This document shows positions 8,204-17,826 of a stretch of DNA of 64,000 nt, piece by piece. The stretch lies in the NCBI RefSeq assembly GCF_020216065.1, contig NZ_JAIWNA010000001.1, positions 558,001 to 622,000 of the forward strand, in the 5' to 3' direction. The translations under genes and the position numbers were made by a program. Source of the stretch: Nocardia rosealba (lineage in GTDB: Bacteria > Actinomycetota > Actinomycetes > Mycobacteriales > Mycobacteriaceae). Positions within the stretch are counted from its first letter, which is position 1. The number at the start of each line of letters is the position of its first letter. The notes under the pieces are model-generated. The model was not told where the DNA came from. It saw nothing but the letters and a program-made list of their open reading frames with translations, and did not search any database.

Positions 8204-8822
8204 GCCTGCCAGCTCCTTCGAACTGCTGCGGCTCGAGCTGGGCGATGGCGTATTCGGTCACCGCCGCCAGCGCCTGACGGACCTCGACGGCGTTGCGGGC
8301 GTCGATGTCGACGATCGGGATGCCCTCGCGCACCGAGAGCGCCTCGCGCAGTTCGGCGATCGGGAAACGCGGGGCGTTCGGGAAGCGGTTCACCGCGATC
8401 AGGAACGGCAGCCCGCGCGCCTCGAAGAAGTCGACGGCGGCGAAGCTGTCTTCCAGCCTGCGGGTGTCGATCAGCACCACCGCGCCGATGGCGCCGCGGA
8501 TCAGGTCGTCCCACATGAACCAGAACCGTTTCTGGCCGGGCGTGCCGAACAGGTAGAGCACCAGGTTGCCCGGCAGCACGATGCGGCCGAAGTCCATCGC
8601 GACGGTGGTGGTCTCCTTCTCCGGCGTCTCGGCGAGATCGTCGATGCCGTCGGAGAAATGGGTCACCATCGCTTCGGTGCGCAGCGGAACGATCTCCGAC
8701 ACCGAGCCGACGAAGGTCGTCTTCCCGGCGCCGAAACCGCCCGCCACCACGATCTTCGTCGAGGCGACCCGTTGCTCGGGTGCCTGCTGGCGCGGTGCGC
8801 CCTCAGAGGCCACGGAGTCCAC
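8196..8822 (-). CDS. cvnD: Conservon GTPase, CvnD type
   Basis: 208 residues. P-loop GGFGAGKTT at residues 28-36, a [30 protein letters not shown] switch region and a NRF-type specificity motif (IAVNRF) mark it as the small Ras-like GTPase of a conservon (cf. M. tuberculosis Rv3362c). It acts with a kinase, a roadblock protein and a DUF742 protein at the membrane. GTG 8822 overlaps the previous gene by 20 nt; a second GTG at 8813 is possible. Confidence 0.92.
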   Translation of the reverse strand: MDSVASEGAPRQQAPEQRVASTKIVVAGGFGAGKTTFVGSVSEIVPLRTEAMVTHFSDGIDDLAETPEKETTTVAMDFGRIVLPGNLVLYLFGTPGQKRFWFMWDDLIRGAIGAVVLIDTRRLEDSFAAVDFFEARGLPFLIAVNRFPNAPRFPIAELREALSVREGIPIVDIDARNAVEVRQALAAVTEYAIAQLEPQQFEGAGRRG

Positions 8823-9585
8823 GCAAAGTCCTCTCCATCAGTGATCGGCGTTCGTCGTAGCTCGCCTGCTCGGTCAGCGTCGAGTGCACTCGAAGTATCC
8901 CGCCCACAACGAGATCGCCGATCATCACCCGGACCATACCCAGTGGGCGTGACAGGTATGCCGCGATCTCGGCGACCGAGAGGCGATGTGTGGCCAGGCG
9001 CACTATCTCACTGCGTAAATCGCCTGCGGGCCATTCCAAATGTGCGGTATAGGAGACCGTCTCCACGACCGCCTCGAGTGGCAGCGCGATCGCGGGTTCG
9101 GTGCGGCCTGCGGTCAGGGCATAGGGCCTGACGCGTGTGGTCGGCCGGATTTCGGATCCGTACGGGCTCGACATCTCACCCCAGCCGGCGGAGCGGGCGG
9201 TGGCGGTGACCGCCGAGCCCACCCGGTCGACGAGCAGTGCCATCTCGTAGCCGATACGGCCGATGTCATGGCTCTTGTTGGCCAGAACCGCCAGGTGCGA
9301 ACCGTTTCCGACGCTCATCACCAGCAGGTAGCCGCGCTGCATCTCGACGATCGACTGCATCACCTTGCCGCCGTCGAACAGTTGCGCCGCACCGGCGGAC
9401 AGGCTCGCCAGACCCGCGGTCACCGCCGCGAGTTGTTCGGCGCGGTCCGAGGGTAGATGCGGGCTGGTCGCCTGCAGCAACCCGTCGGCCGAGACCAGCA
9501 CCGCGTGCGAGACGCCGGGCACGTCCCGGGTGAAGCGGGCGACCAGCCAGTTCAGATTCTCGTCTGTGGGGTGCGCGTTGCTCAT
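8803..9585 (-). CDS. Fused roadblock/LC7 and DUF742 protein (CvnB-CvnC fusion)
   Basis: 260 residues in one frame. Residues 1-128 are a roadblock/LC7 domain ([47 protein letters not shown]), normally the separate CvnB. Residues ~146-260 are DUF742 ([49 protein letters not shown]), normally CvnC. The two are joined by a short linker with no stop codon. Met138 (ATG at 9174) has a weak GGGGTGAG upstream and could give a separate DUF742 product. The ATG overlaps the kinase stop (ATGA). Other conservons, including Rv3363c/Rv3364c, use two genes. Confidence 0.9.
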   Translation of the reverse strand: MSNAHPTDENLNWLVARFTRDVPGVSHAVLVSADGLLQATSPHLPSDRAEQLAAVTAGLASLSAGAAQLFDGGKVMQSIVEMQRGYLLVMSVGNGSHLAVLANKSHDIGRIGYEMALLVDRVGSAVTATARSAGWGEMSSPYGSEIRPTTRVRPYALTAGRTEPAIALPLEAVVETVSYTAHLEWPAGDLRSEIVRLATHRLSVAEIAAYLSRPLGMVRVMIGDLVVGGILRVHSTLTEQASYDERRSLMERTLRGLRGL

Positions 9586-12500
9586 TCGAGGCCTCCGTCG
9601 TTGTACTGGATCTCGGCACGGCCACTGCGGACGCCGCTGAGATGTCGGGTCAAGTTGTTGCGGATCTCCTCGGGATCGCGGGCGCCCGCTTCCTCGGCTG
9701 GTGCCAGTCCGCCGGGCACCAGCTGGGCGCCCGGTTTACGGATCGGCAGTCCACCGGAGGTGCGTGCGGAGGTCGGTGGCTTGTCCGCACTGGCCGCCGC
9801 CGTCCATCCCGCGTCGCCGGGGGAGCTCCATGATGCCCCGTTCGACGCGGATTCGCTTGCGGCTGTGGAAGGTTCGACGAGCCACTCGGAAACCATGCGC
9901 TGATAGATCGGCGTCGGCGCCTCACCGTTGACCGGCTGCAACCTGGTCGAGGACGTGGGGACGGGGTCCCCGGCGGTGTCCTCGACGGGCTCGGCCGACT
10001 CGGGCCGTGCTTCGTCGAGCGGCTGCAGGCGTGCGGGGGAATCGTGTCGCTGCGTCGACGAGCTGGGCTCGTCGACCGGTTGCACGACGGCGGACGGGGT
10101 CTCCTCGGAGCGATCGGCGTCCGAGCCGCTGCCGTCGAGCGGGTGGAGGCCGGTCGACCGGGCCGTGTCCGGGCCGGTGCTCGATCCGCTGCCGTCGAGC
10201 CGGTGGAGATCGGCCGAGGGCGCCGGATCGCGGCGCGCGTCGAGCGGACCCGAGTGGGATCGCGGTGTCGCGTCGTCGGTGTCGGCACGGCTGCCGCCCG
10301 ACCGTTGCGGGAGGGCCGACGGTGTCGCGTCGGCTGGATCGCGGCGACCCTCGGAAGGTCGTGGGTCGGGCGAGGCCTGCCCACTGTCGAGTGAGCGCGG
10401 GTCAGCCGAATCGGTGCGAGCGCCGCCGAGCGGTTGCAGGCGCACGGGAGCGGCCGGGCTCTGCGCTTGACGCCCGTTCGAATCGTGCTGGGGCGCCTCG
10501 TCGGAGCGGTTGCGGGTAGGTAGGGGCCAGGCGGCCGTCGGCTGACCGGTGGTCGGCCGGACGGGCGGGGGGACCTGCCAGGACGCGGACGGGGTGCGCT
10601 GCGGAAGCCCGGTGTTCTCGGCCTTCGGCTCGGGTAGGTCCTCGACCGGGTGCTCGGCCCAGAGCCCGCTCGGCGTCTCCTCGACTGGTTCGGATTCCGG
10701 CGCTGCCGACGGAACCCGTTGCGGCAGACCCGCCTTGGTGAGCGGCGCGCGGTATTCGCTGGCGTCGTAGGCGCCGGTGGTCGAACCGTACTGCGGCGGC
10801 ACGAGCGGGTTCGCCACCGGGCTCAGCGGGTTCGGTGCGCCGACCGGCATGATCGGATTGGGTCCGGTGATGTCGGCGGCCGTGAGCGCCGACGGGACAA
10901 GCGGATTCGGCCCGGTCGACACCAGCGGATTGGGCCCGGTGGCCGGACCCGAGGAGGGCGGCGGGGGAGCGACGAGCGCACTGGGCAGATGCACGCTCGC
11001 GGTGATCCCCGGCTGCGGCGCCGAACCGTTGGTGCGGCGCAGGCTCACGGTGATGGTGTGCCGCTTGGCGAGCCTGCCGACCACGAAAAGACCCATCCGG
11101 CGGGCGGTTTCGATGGTCACCTCACCACCGGAGGCGAGCCGCTCGTTGGTGGTGCGCAGATCGTCGGCCGACATGCCGAGGCCGCGGTCGGTGATCTCGA
11201 TCAGGTACCCGCCGTCGACGGCCCGGCCGACGATCACCGCCACCGAGGTGCTCGGCGGCGAGTAGCGCAGCGCGTTGTCGATGAGCTCGGCGAGCAGGTG
11301 CTCGATGTCGACGGCCGACTCACCGGCGACCACGCCGTCGGGCACATTCCCGATCTCGACGCGCTGGTAGTCCTCCACCTGCGACACCGCGCTCCAGAGC
11401 ATGTCCGACAGCGGTACCGGCGGCAGATGACCGCGGCGCAGCGCGGTACCGGCGAGCACGAGCAGGTTGTCGCCGTTGCGGCGCATGCGGGTGGCGAGGT
11501 GGTCGAGGCGGAACAGGGTCTGCAGGCGCGAGGGGTTGTCCTCGTCGTGCTCGAGTTCCTCGATGAGCGCGAGCTGCTGCTCGACCAGCGACTGGCTGCG
11601 CCGCGACAGCGTCTCGAACATGTTGCCGATCTGCAGACGCAGTCGCGCCTGGTCGGCGGCCAGGTTGAGGGCCTGCTCGTGCATCTCGTCGACGGCGCGG
11701 GCGAGCTGACCGATCTCGTCGGTGGAGTGCACGCCCACCGGCGCGATCTCGGGGGTCGCGCCGCCGCTGCGCACCACGGCGAGTTCGTCGGGCAGCTTCA
11801 CATGGGCCACCTCGAGCGCGTCGCGGCGCAGCCTGCGCACCGGGACGACCAGGGTGCGCGCCACCGCGAGCGCCAGCGCGAGACCGGCGAGCAGCATGCC
11901 GAGGACCAGGGTGGTCTCGCGCAGCGCGGCGGTCTGGGCGGTCGAGGTGTTGAGGTCGAGGGTCTTGTCGATCTCGTCGAGCAGACCGGAGATGGTCGCC
12001 GCGTAGGTGTCGGCGCTGACCTGCAGGGTGTTGAGCACCGCCGCGTTGGTCGTCGGGTCGCCGTTGTTCTGGCTGAACACGCTGATCCTGGTCTGGACCG
12101 CGTCGAGCAGCGAGGCCATGCTGCCCGCGTTGCCGGGCAGGATCATCGCGTAGGTCTTGATCATGGTCTGCTCGGAACCGAGCTCGACCAGCATCCGCGC
12201 ACGAGCACTCTGGCTCGTTCCCGCGTCGGGGGACACGACCAGCGTGCGTTCCCGGGTGAGCACCCGACGCGCCTGGTGCAGCGCGGTGAGCTGCAGGAAG
12301 TAGCGCTGCACGACGTAGTCCTCGACCACCGGGGTCTTGGCGAGGGCGTTGCCGATGCGTTCACCGATCTCGTCGGTCTGTTCGCCGACCATCGCGGGCG
12401 ATCCGCTGCGCACCGTATTGCGCAGCGTGGCGCCCGTGGTGGTCGCGGCGGTGAGTTCGTCGGCGACGGCCCGATCGATGCTCGCCATGCGCAACGCGCT

Positions 12501-12812
12501 CTGTACCTCGGCGAGGGCTTGGTCGTAGGTGGTGAGCGCGGCGTCGGTCTGCGGGTCGGCGATCGCACCCCAGTTGGCGGTCGCGGCGACGGCGAGTTGT
12601 TCGGTGGCGGTGGCGAATTTGACGACGGGCCGGATGACGGCGGCCTGTTCGGTCGCCGCACCGAGTTGGGTCATGGTCTCGAGTTCGGCATTGATGCGCA
12701 GCACGGCGAACGTGGTCGCGAGCATCACCGGCAGCACGAGAACCACACCGACCTTGCGCGTTACCGACCAGTTCGACAGGCTGAATTGCCAGGAGCGCGA
12801 TGCAGGTTCCAT
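9582..12812 (-). CDS. cvnA: Conservon sensor histidine kinase with NIT domain, CvnA type
   Basis: 1,076 residues. A short N-terminus, TM1 (~21-40), a ~260-residue extracellular NIT (nitrate/nitrite-sensor-like) region, TM2 (~300-325), HAMP, a dimerisation helix with [23 protein letters not shown], and an ATPase domain with N-box [12 protein letters not shown] and DRGLGM. The last ~430 residues are a disordered Pro/Ser-rich tail with repeated GPNPL-type and RLQPL/PLDGSGS-type units, possibly an interaction platform. First gene of the conservon; ATGA overlap with the next. Signal unknown. Confidence 0.93.
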   Translation of the reverse strand: MEPASRSWQFSLSNWSVTRKVGVVLVLPVMLATTFAVLRINAELETMTQLGAATEQAAVIRPVVKFATATEQLAVAATANWGAIADPQTDAALTTYDQALAEVQSALRMASIDRAVADELTAATTTGATLRNTVRSGSPAMVGEQTDEIGERIGNALAKTPVVEDYVVQRYFLQLTALHQARRVLTRERTLVVSPDAGTSQSARARMLVELGSEQTMIKTYAMILPGNAGSMASLLDAVQTRISVFSQNNGDPTTNAAVLNTLQVSADTYAATISGLLDEIDKTLDLNTSTAQTAALRETTLVLGMLLAGLALALAVARTLVVPVRRLRRDALEVAHVKLPDELAVVRSGGATPEIAPVGVHSTDEIGQLARAVDEMHEQALNLAADQARLRLQIGNMFETLSRRSQSLVEQQLALIEELEHDEDNPSRLQTLFRLDHLATRMRRNGDNLLVLAGTALRRGHLPPVPLSDMLWSAVSQVEDYQRVEIGNVPDGVVAGESAVDIEHLLAELIDNALRYSPPSTSVAVIVGRAVDGGYLIEITDRGLGMSADDLRTTNERLASGGEVTIETARRMGLFVVGRLAKRHTITVSLRRTNGSAPQPGITASVHLPSALVAPPPPSSGPATGPNPLVSTGPNPLVPSALTAADITGPNPIMPVGAPNPLSPVANPLVPPQYGSTTGAYDASEYRAPLTKAGLPQRVPSAAPESEPVEETPSGLWAEHPVEDLPEPKAENTGLPQRTPSASWQVPPPVRPTTGQPTAAWPLPTRNRSDEAPQHDSNGRQAQSPAAPVRLQPLGGARTDSADPRSLDSGQASPDPRPSEGRRDPADATPSALPQRSGGSRADTDDATPRSHSGPLDARRDPAPSADLHRLDGSGSSTGPDTARSTGLHPLDGSGSDADRSEETPSAVVQPVDEPSSSTQRHDSPARLQPLDEARPESAEPVEDTAGDPVPTSSTRLQPVNGEAPTPIYQRMVSEWLVEPSTAASESASNGASWSSPGDAGWTAAASADKPPTSARTSGGLPIRKPGAQLVPGGLAPAEEAGARDPEEIRNNLTRHLSGVRSGRAEIQYNDGGLE

Positions 12813-13008
12813 CCGCGTGCGTTGCCTCTGCTTCCACGTGTGACCCCGGCCCGCGCGGGGGAGGTCGCGGACCGATGCGAGCGCAGAACCAACTGAAGGT
12901 CTTCTTTTATCGCAGGAAAGATACCGTGCCGGGTGGTCAACGGCAATCCGGGCAGGACAGCCCGAAATCGCCGAATATGTGCTGACGCAACGCTGACCAC
13001 CGCCACCC

Positions 13009-13025
13009 TCTCAGTACGTTCTCAG
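13009..13025 (+). promoter_or_regulatory. MprA-type direct repeat upstream of mprA
   Basis: TCTCAG (13009-13014), a 5-bp spacer, and TCTCAG (13020-13025) form a direct repeat with an 11-bp period, 22 bp before the mprA start. MprA is known to bind tandem loosely conserved direct repeats. The same arrangement recurs before pepD, so autoregulation is likely. Confidence 0.75.
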
Positions 13026-13047
13026 TCGCTAACGGCAAACTGAGCAC

Positions 13048-13734
13048 ATGCGCATTCTGGTTGTCGACGACGATCGTGCGGTGCGGGAATCACTGCGCCG
13101 ATCACTGAGCTTCAACGGCTACACCGTCGACCTGGCCGTCGACGGCATGGACGCTTTGGAGAAAGTCACAACAGCCAGGCCCGATGCGCTCGTTCTCGAT
13201 GTGATGATGCCCCGTCTGGACGGCCTGGAAGTGTGCCGTCGGCTGCGCAGTACGGGCGATGATCTGCCGATTCTCGTTTTGACCGCGCGCGATTCGGTCT
13301 CCGAACGCGTGGCCGGGCTCGATGCGGGTGCCGACGATTATTTGCCGAAGCCTTTCGCGCTGGAGGAATTGCTCGCGCGTTTACGCGCTTTGCTGCGCAG
13401 GCGGGCGCCCGATCTCGGCGAAGCATCCGAAGCGATGGTGTTCGCTGATCTGTCGCTGGACCCGGTCACTCGCGAAGTTTCGCGCGGTGAACGTTCGATC
13501 AGCTTGACTCGTACCGAGTTCTCGCTGCTGGAGATGTTGATGGCCAATCCGCGCCGGGTGCTCACCCGAGGGCGGATCCTGGAAGAGGTGTGGGGTTACG
13601 ACTTTCCCACCTCCGGCAACGCGCTCGAGGTCTACATCGGCTATTTGCGCCGCAAAACCGAGGCCGACGGCGAGGAACGCTTGATCCACACCGTGCGCGG
13701 CGTCGGGTACGTGCTGCGCGAGACCCCTCCCTAG
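13048..13734 (+). CDS. mprA: Response regulator of envelope-stress system
   Basis: 228 residues, OmpR family. Receiver domain with acidic pocket (VVDDDR), phospho-acceptor D51 in [12 protein letters not shown] and the KPF lysine near residue 101; C-terminal winged helix ([32 protein letters not shown]). The gene order mprA-mprB-pepD-moaB2 is that of M. tuberculosis Rv0981-Rv0984, so I call it MprA, which responds to cell-envelope stress and controls pepD and sigma genes. A direct-repeat box precedes it. Confidence 0.93.
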   Translation: MRILVVDDDRAVRESLRRSLSFNGYTVDLAVDGMDALEKVTTARPDALVLDVMMPRLDGLEVCRRLRSTGDDLPILVLTARDSVSERVAGLDAGADDYLPKPFALEELLARLRALLRRRAPDLGEASEAMVFADLSLDPVTREVSRGERSISLTRTEFSLLEMLMANPRRVLTRGRILEEVWGYDFPTSGNALEVYIGYLRRKTEADGEERLIHTVRGVGYVLRETPP

Positions 13735-13743
13735 GCCGCGGGC

Positions 13744-15201
13744 ATGGCACACAAGGAACCGGTGGTCGCCGGACTCGGCCGTCCGCTCGACTCCGGCGAG
13801 ATGCGCCCACCGATGCCGCTCACGCGCTCGGTGTCGCTGCGCTGGCGGGTCACCCTGCTGGCCGCCTCGGTGGTGCTGATCGCGGTGGCCGTCACCTCGA
13901 TCGCGGCCTACGCGATGGTCGCGCGTGCCCTCTACGCCGACGTCGACGCGCAGCTCGAGGCGCGTGCGGCGACCATGATCAACAACAATTTCGAGTCGAT
14001 CGGGTTCCAGTCGATCGTGCTCGCCGGGTTGTACTCCAACGAGGTCGGCGTCGCACTGATCTATGCCGATCACAAGCCGTATATGCCGCCGCAGCAGACG
14101 ATTCCGCCGGTCGGCGCCCAGGAACTCGCGGTGGCCGACGGCAAGCTCAACTCCTCGCTGCGCACCGTCGGTGACCAGCGCGTGCTCGCGGCGCGCACGC
14201 ACAGCGGCGCCACGCTCATCATCTCCCAGAAGCTCTACCGCACCCGCGAGGTGCTCGACCGGCTGGCGTGGCTGCTGTTCGTCGTCGGCGCCTGCGGTGT
14301 GGTGCTCGCCGCCGCGGCCGGTACCGCCGTCGGCCGCACCGGTCTTCGCCCGATCGCGCGCCTGACCGCCGCGACCGAGCGGGTCGCGCGCACCGACGAC
14401 CTCACCCCGATCCCGGTCACCGGTGACGACGAATTGGCAAGGCTCACCGAGAGTTTCAACACCATGCTGCGTGCCCTTGCCGAATCCCGGGACCGGCAGC
14501 GCCGTCTCGTCGCCGACGCCGGACACGAGCTGCGCACCCCGCTCACCTCGCTGCGCACCAATATGGAACTGCTCATCGCCTCGAGCAGGCCGGGTGCGCC
14601 ACGGGTGCCCGACGAGGACATGGTCGAGCTGCGAGCCGACGTGGTCGCCCAGATCGAGGAGCTGTCGACGCTCGTCGGCGACCTCGTCGACCTGGCCCGT
14701 GAGGACGCCCCGGAAACCGTCTACGAGCGGGTGGATCTCGGCGAAGTGGCCGAGCGGGCGCTGGAGCGCGCGCGGCGGCGTCGCGCGGGCATCACCTTCG
14801 TCGCCGACCTGCGCCCCTGGTTCGTCTACGGCCACGAGGCCGGCTTGGAACGCGCGGTGCTCAACGTGCTCGACAACGCGGCCAAGTGGAGCCCGCCCGA
14901 CGCGGTCGTGCGGATCACCATGCGCCCGGCAGGCCCGGGACTGCTGGAACTCGCCGTCGCCGACGCGGGCCCCGGCATTCCGCCGGGCGAACGCGAGCTG
15001 GTGTTCGAACGCTTCTACCGCACCACCGCGTCCAGGTCGATGCCCGGTTCCGGGCTCGGGCTCGCGATCGTGAAACAGGTGGTGACCAAGCACGGCGGAA
15101 CCATCGCCATCGACACCTCCGACCGGGGTGGCGCCCTGGTCCGCATCGTCCTGCCCGGTGAGGCGGCGCCCGCGGCAGTGGAACCGGACGAGGCACCCTG
15201 A
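13744..15201 (+). CDS. mprB: Sensor histidine kinase of envelope-stress system
   Basis: 485 residues. TM1 (~35-57), an extracellular domain of ~115 residues, TM2 (~175-195), HAMP with ARTDDLTPIPVTGDDELARLTESFN, phospho-acceptor H261 in DAGHELRTPLTSLRTN, and ATPase motifs NVLDNAAKWSPP, DAGPGIP and GSGLGLAIVK. It matches M. tuberculosis MprB closely along the kinase core. The start is ATG 13744, 9 nt after mprA; downstream in-frame ATGs at 13801 and 13816 are possible and would drop 19-24 residues. Conserved sequence begins at SLRWRVTLL. Confidence 0.93.
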   Translation: MAHKEPVVAGLGRPLDSGEMRPPMPLTRSVSLRWRVTLLAASVVLIAVAVTSIAAYAMVARALYADVDAQLEARAATMINNNFESIGFQSIVLAGLYSNEVGVALIYADHKPYMPPQQTIPPVGAQELAVADGKLNSSLRTVGDQRVLAARTHSGATLIISQKLYRTREVLDRLAWLLFVVGACGVVLAAAAGTAVGRTGLRPIARLTAATERVARTDDLTPIPVTGDDELARLTESFNTMLRALAESRDRQRRLVADAGHELRTPLTSLRTNMELLIASSRPGAPRVPDEDMVELRADVVAQIEELSTLVGDLVDLAREDAPETVYERVDLGEVAERALERARRRRAGITFVADLRPWFVYGHEAGLERAVLNVLDNAAKWSPPDAVVRITMRPAGPGLLELAVADAGPGIPPGERELVFERFYRTTASRSMPGSGLGLAIVKQVVTKHGGTIAIDTSDRGGALVRIVLPGEAAPAAVEPDEAP

Positions 15202-15229
15202 ACCGAGTCTCGGGCAACTGACGGTCCGG

Positions 15230-15246
15230 TCTCAGGCGCTTCTCAG
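15230..15246 (+). promoter_or_regulatory. MprA-type direct repeat upstream of pepD
   Basis: TCTCAG (15230-15235), 5 bp, TCTCAG (15241-15246), the same repeat and spacing as before mprA. It lies 43 bp before the pepD ATG, between mprB and pepD, suggesting an internal MprA-controlled promoter. Confidence 0.72.
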
Positions 15247-15289
15247 TAGCCGTCGCCAAGCTTGTCGGCAAGCGTGAGAGAAGGTGACC

Positions 15290-16564
15290 ATGAACGACGA
15301 TCCCCAGCAGCGGCCCGCCGACCACCCCCTCGGCGGCCACGGCCCGGGACAGGCGGATCACCCCGCCACCGTGCCGGGTAGCCACCCGTATGGGCCCGCG
15401 CAGCACGGCTACGGACCCCAGCCGTACCCCCAGCAGCCCTACACCGCCCCGCCCGCGGCCCCGCGAAAGCCGTTGCGGCTCGGCTTGATCGCTGGAGCCA
15501 CCGCGCTAGCCCTGGTGAGCGGTGGCGTCGGCGGTGTGGTCGGCGTGCTCGCCGCCGACTCCGATCCGGCGCCGGTGACGAACGCGCTCGAGGCGCCACG
15601 ACCCGAGGTGAACAACGCCGCCAACGCGCCCGCCGGGTCGACCCAGGCGGTCGCGCAGCGGGTGCTGCCCAGCGTGGTGATGATCAAGGTCGCGGGCACC
15701 CGCGCGTCCGGTGAGGGGTCGGGGGTCGTGCTGTCCTCGGACGGGCTGATCCTGACCAACAACCACGTCGCCGCCGGTGCCGGATCGGGGGCGAAGATGG
15801 AGGTGGTGTTCAGCGACGGCAGCACCGCGCCCGCCACCATGATCGGCGCCGACCCGGTGTCCGACCTGGCCGTCATCAAGGCCGACAAGACCGGCCTCAC
15901 CCCCATCGAACTCGGCACCTCCGACGGACTCGCGGTCGGCCAGCCGGTGATCGCGATCGGTTCGCCGCTCGGCCTGGCAGGCACCGTCACCACCGGCATC
16001 GTCTCGGCGCTCAACCGGCCCGTCTCCACCAGCGGTGAGGGCACACCGAGCCAGGTGAACCCGGTCATCGACGCGATCCAGACCGACGCCGCGATCAACC
16101 CGGGCAACTCCGGCGGCGCGCTCGTCGACGGCCAGGGCAAGCTCATCGGCATCAACACCGCCATCGCCAGCCTCGGCGGCGAGATGTCGGGCGCGCAGAG
16201 CGGATCCATCGGCCTGGGCTTCGCCATCCCGGTCGACCAGGCGCGCCGCGTGGCCGACGAACTCATCAAGACCGGCAAGGCCACCTACGCCCAGATCGGG
16301 ATCAAACTGCGTCCGCTCGACACGGCCGCCCGGGTGCTCGAGGCGACCCCGGACGGGCCTGCCGCCAAGGCGGGCATCCCCGCGGGCGCGATCATCACCC
16401 GCCTCGACGACCGGCCCATCGATTCCGGCGACGCGCTGATCGCCGCCGTCCGTTCCCGCCAGCCAGGAGACACCGTGAAGATCACCTACACCGACGAACA
16501 GGGCGGAAACGCCAAGACCGTGGACGTCACGCTCACGGCCGCCGCGGCGGAGAGCGGCCGATGA
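15290..16564 (+). CDS. pepD: HtrA-family serine protease
   Basis: 424 residues. Cytoplasmic Pro/Gly/His-rich N-terminus, one TM segment (LGLIAGATALALVSGGVGGVVGVL, ~65-88), then an extracytoplasmic trypsin-like domain with H159 (NNHVAAG), D192 (VSDLAVIK) and S274 (INPGNSGGAL), and a C-terminal PDZ domain (LEATPDGPAAKAGIPAGAIITRLDDRPI). PepD degrades or remodels envelope proteins in the MprAB/SigE response. ATG 15290 has GAGAGAAGG upstream; the GTG at 15284 would be inside the RBS. The stop overlaps moaB2 (ATGA). Confidence 0.95.
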   Translation: MNDDPQQRPADHPLGGHGPGQADHPATVPGSHPYGPAQHGYGPQPYPQQPYTAPPAAPRKPLRLGLIAGATALALVSGGVGGVVGVLAADSDPAPVTNALEAPRPEVNNAANAPAGSTQAVAQRVLPSVVMIKVAGTRASGEGSGVVLSSDGLILTNNHVAAGAGSGAKMEVVFSDGSTAPATMIGADPVSDLAVIKADKTGLTPIELGTSDGLAVGQPVIAIGSPLGLAGTVTTGIVSALNRPVSTSGEGTPSQVNPVIDAIQTDAAINPGNSGGALVDGQGKLIGINTAIASLGGEMSGAQSGSIGLGFAIPVDQARRVADELIKTGKATYAQIGIKLRPLDTAARVLEATPDGPAAKAGIPAGAIITRLDDRPIDSGDALIAAVRSRQPGDTVKITYTDEQGGNAKTVDVTLTAAAAESGR

Positions 16565-17106
16565 TGCGATCGAACGCGGCACTGTCGTGCGTAGGCGCTA
16601 CGGTGATGACCATGGACATCGATGCTCCCGTGGCAGGGCGGGCACTTGTAGTGGTCGTCGACGATCGGACGGCGCACGGCGGCGTCGACTCGCTCGGCCC
16701 GCTCGTCACCGAATTGCTCAACGAAGCGGGCTTCCTGGTCGACGCCTCGGTGACCGTGCAGGCCGACGAGGTCGAGATCCGCAACGCGCTCAACACCGCC
16801 GTCATCGGCGGTGTCGACCTGGTGATCTCGGTCGGCGGCACGGGCATGTCGCCGCGTGATGTCACCCCCGAGGCCACCGCCCAGGTGCTCGACCGGGAAC
16901 TGCCCGGCATCACCGAGGCGCTGCGTGCCTCGGGCCGCGTGGCCGGTTCGCTCGACGCGGGTCTGTCGCGCGGCGTCTCCGGTATTTCCGGCAGCACCCT
17001 CGTGGTGAACCTGCCGGGCACCCGCTCCGCGGTGCGCGACGGCATGGCCACCCTCGGCCCACTGGCGAGCCGGGTGATCGGCGAACTCTCCGGTCTGGAC
17101 GAGTGA
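16561..17106 (+). CDS. moaB2: MogA/MoaB-family molybdopterin-binding protein
   Basis: 181 residues with the MogA/MoaB fold: ALVVVVDDRTAHGGVDSLGPLVTELL, VSVGGTGMSPRDVTPEAT and SGSTLVVNLPGTR. It matches Rv0984 (MoaB2) by sequence and position after pepD. ATG 16561 overlaps the pepD stop; homologues start about 15-20 residues later, so ATG 16606 or 16612 could be the true start. Its link to the MprAB-PepD module is conserved but unexplained; a role outside cofactor synthesis is possible. Confidence 0.9.
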   Translation: MMRSNAALSCVGATVMTMDIDAPVAGRALVVVVDDRTAHGGVDSLGPLVTELLNEAGFLVDASVTVQADEVEIRNALNTAVIGGVDLVISVGGTGMSPRDVTPEATAQVLDRELPGITEALRASGRVAGSLDAGLSRGVSGISGSTLVVNLPGTRSAVRDGMATLGPLASRVIGELSGLDE

Positions 17107-17110
17107 TTCG

Positions 17111-17302
17111 ATGAACGCGTCGGACAGCACATCGCCCGAGGAGCGCGAGGCCGCGCGGCGCAAGGCCGCCGAAGCGGCTCGGCTCGCGCGGATCTTCGGC
17201 GATGTGCTGCCCGAAACCACCGCTGACGAGCGCGGCGACGGTTCGCGCGGTTCCGATAACGACGAGTGGCTGCGTTCGCAAATACCGCCCCACCACGGGT
17301 GA
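17111..17302 (+). CDS. Small charged conserved protein
   Basis: 63 residues, MNASDSTSPEEREAARRKAAEAARLARIFGDVLPETTADERGDGS and a C-terminus with NDEWLRSQIPPHHG. A charged Ala/Arg/Glu helix is followed by a flexible segment and a short DEWLRSQ-type motif. It begins 4 nt after moaB2, so it is probably the last gene of the mprAB-pepD operon. I know of no function. Confidence 0.72.
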   Translation: MNASDSTSPEEREAARRKAAEAARLARIFGDVLPETTADERGDGSRGSDNDEWLRSQIPPHHG

Positions 17303-17389
17303 CCGACCCGTTATCTGCCTTTCCCGCTACGTGATAGCCAACCGGGGTTAATCCACTATTAACCCATTGCGAAGCGGCTACATTTTCCG

Positions 17390-17414
17390 AGGACCACACT
17401 TGAAGTGTGGTCCT
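17390..17414 (+). terminator. Terminator of the mprAB-pepD-moaB2 operon
   Basis: AGGACCACAC (17390-17399) and GTGTGGTCCT (17405-17414) pair perfectly around a 5-nt loop, followed by TTGTCGTAT. It lies ~90 nt after the last gene of the operon. Confidence 0.85.
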
Positions 17415-17826
17415 TTGTCGTATAAGCGACGGTTTGCGGTCCGGGAAGCGGAGCTGTTCATCCCACTTGACAAACCCGAAGCTCAGGGCATCTATGCACG
17501 TCAAAGCATGTGGCGATGTATGAACTTGTGCCGGGCGTCACAGTGAAATTTACGAACTCTACGGTTGCTGGAACTAGAACGCAGCGTTTAATGTTCGCCA
17601 TCCAGACCCACCACAATCGGTCCCCGCAGTACTCAACTTCTGTGCGTTGAACATCCGGTGCAGCCCTACCCTCGGGTAGCTCCGCCGACCCCGGCCGTAT
17701 CGCCGAAATAACAGTCGGTTACGTAACGGCAACAAAGGGGCGACACACTGAGCTGGGCCTGTGAGGTCCACCCGTCCGGTCACGAAAGTCGAGACCGGCT
17801 GCTAGAGAACACTGATGAGGGGAAGT
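17415..17826. other. 412-bp upstream region of the first porin pair
   Basis: No gene seen. The stretch is less GC-rich than its surroundings, as expected for a regulated promoter region. It holds a perfect 10-bp palindrome GTTACGTAAC (17718-17727) and a small CTACCC/GGGTAG inverted repeat near 17670. Either may be an operator; I cannot assign a regulator. Confidence 0.5.

Noticed and set aside
7241..8518. 425-residue open frame on the plus strand
   Set aside because: Antisense to the membrane protein and GTPase of the conservon; arginine-rich, no motif.
10650..12896. 748-residue open frame on the plus strand
   Set aside because: It is antisense to the conservon kinase, which has clear domains. 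Its translation is His/Arg/Gly-rich and matches no family; long antisense frames are expected at this GC content.
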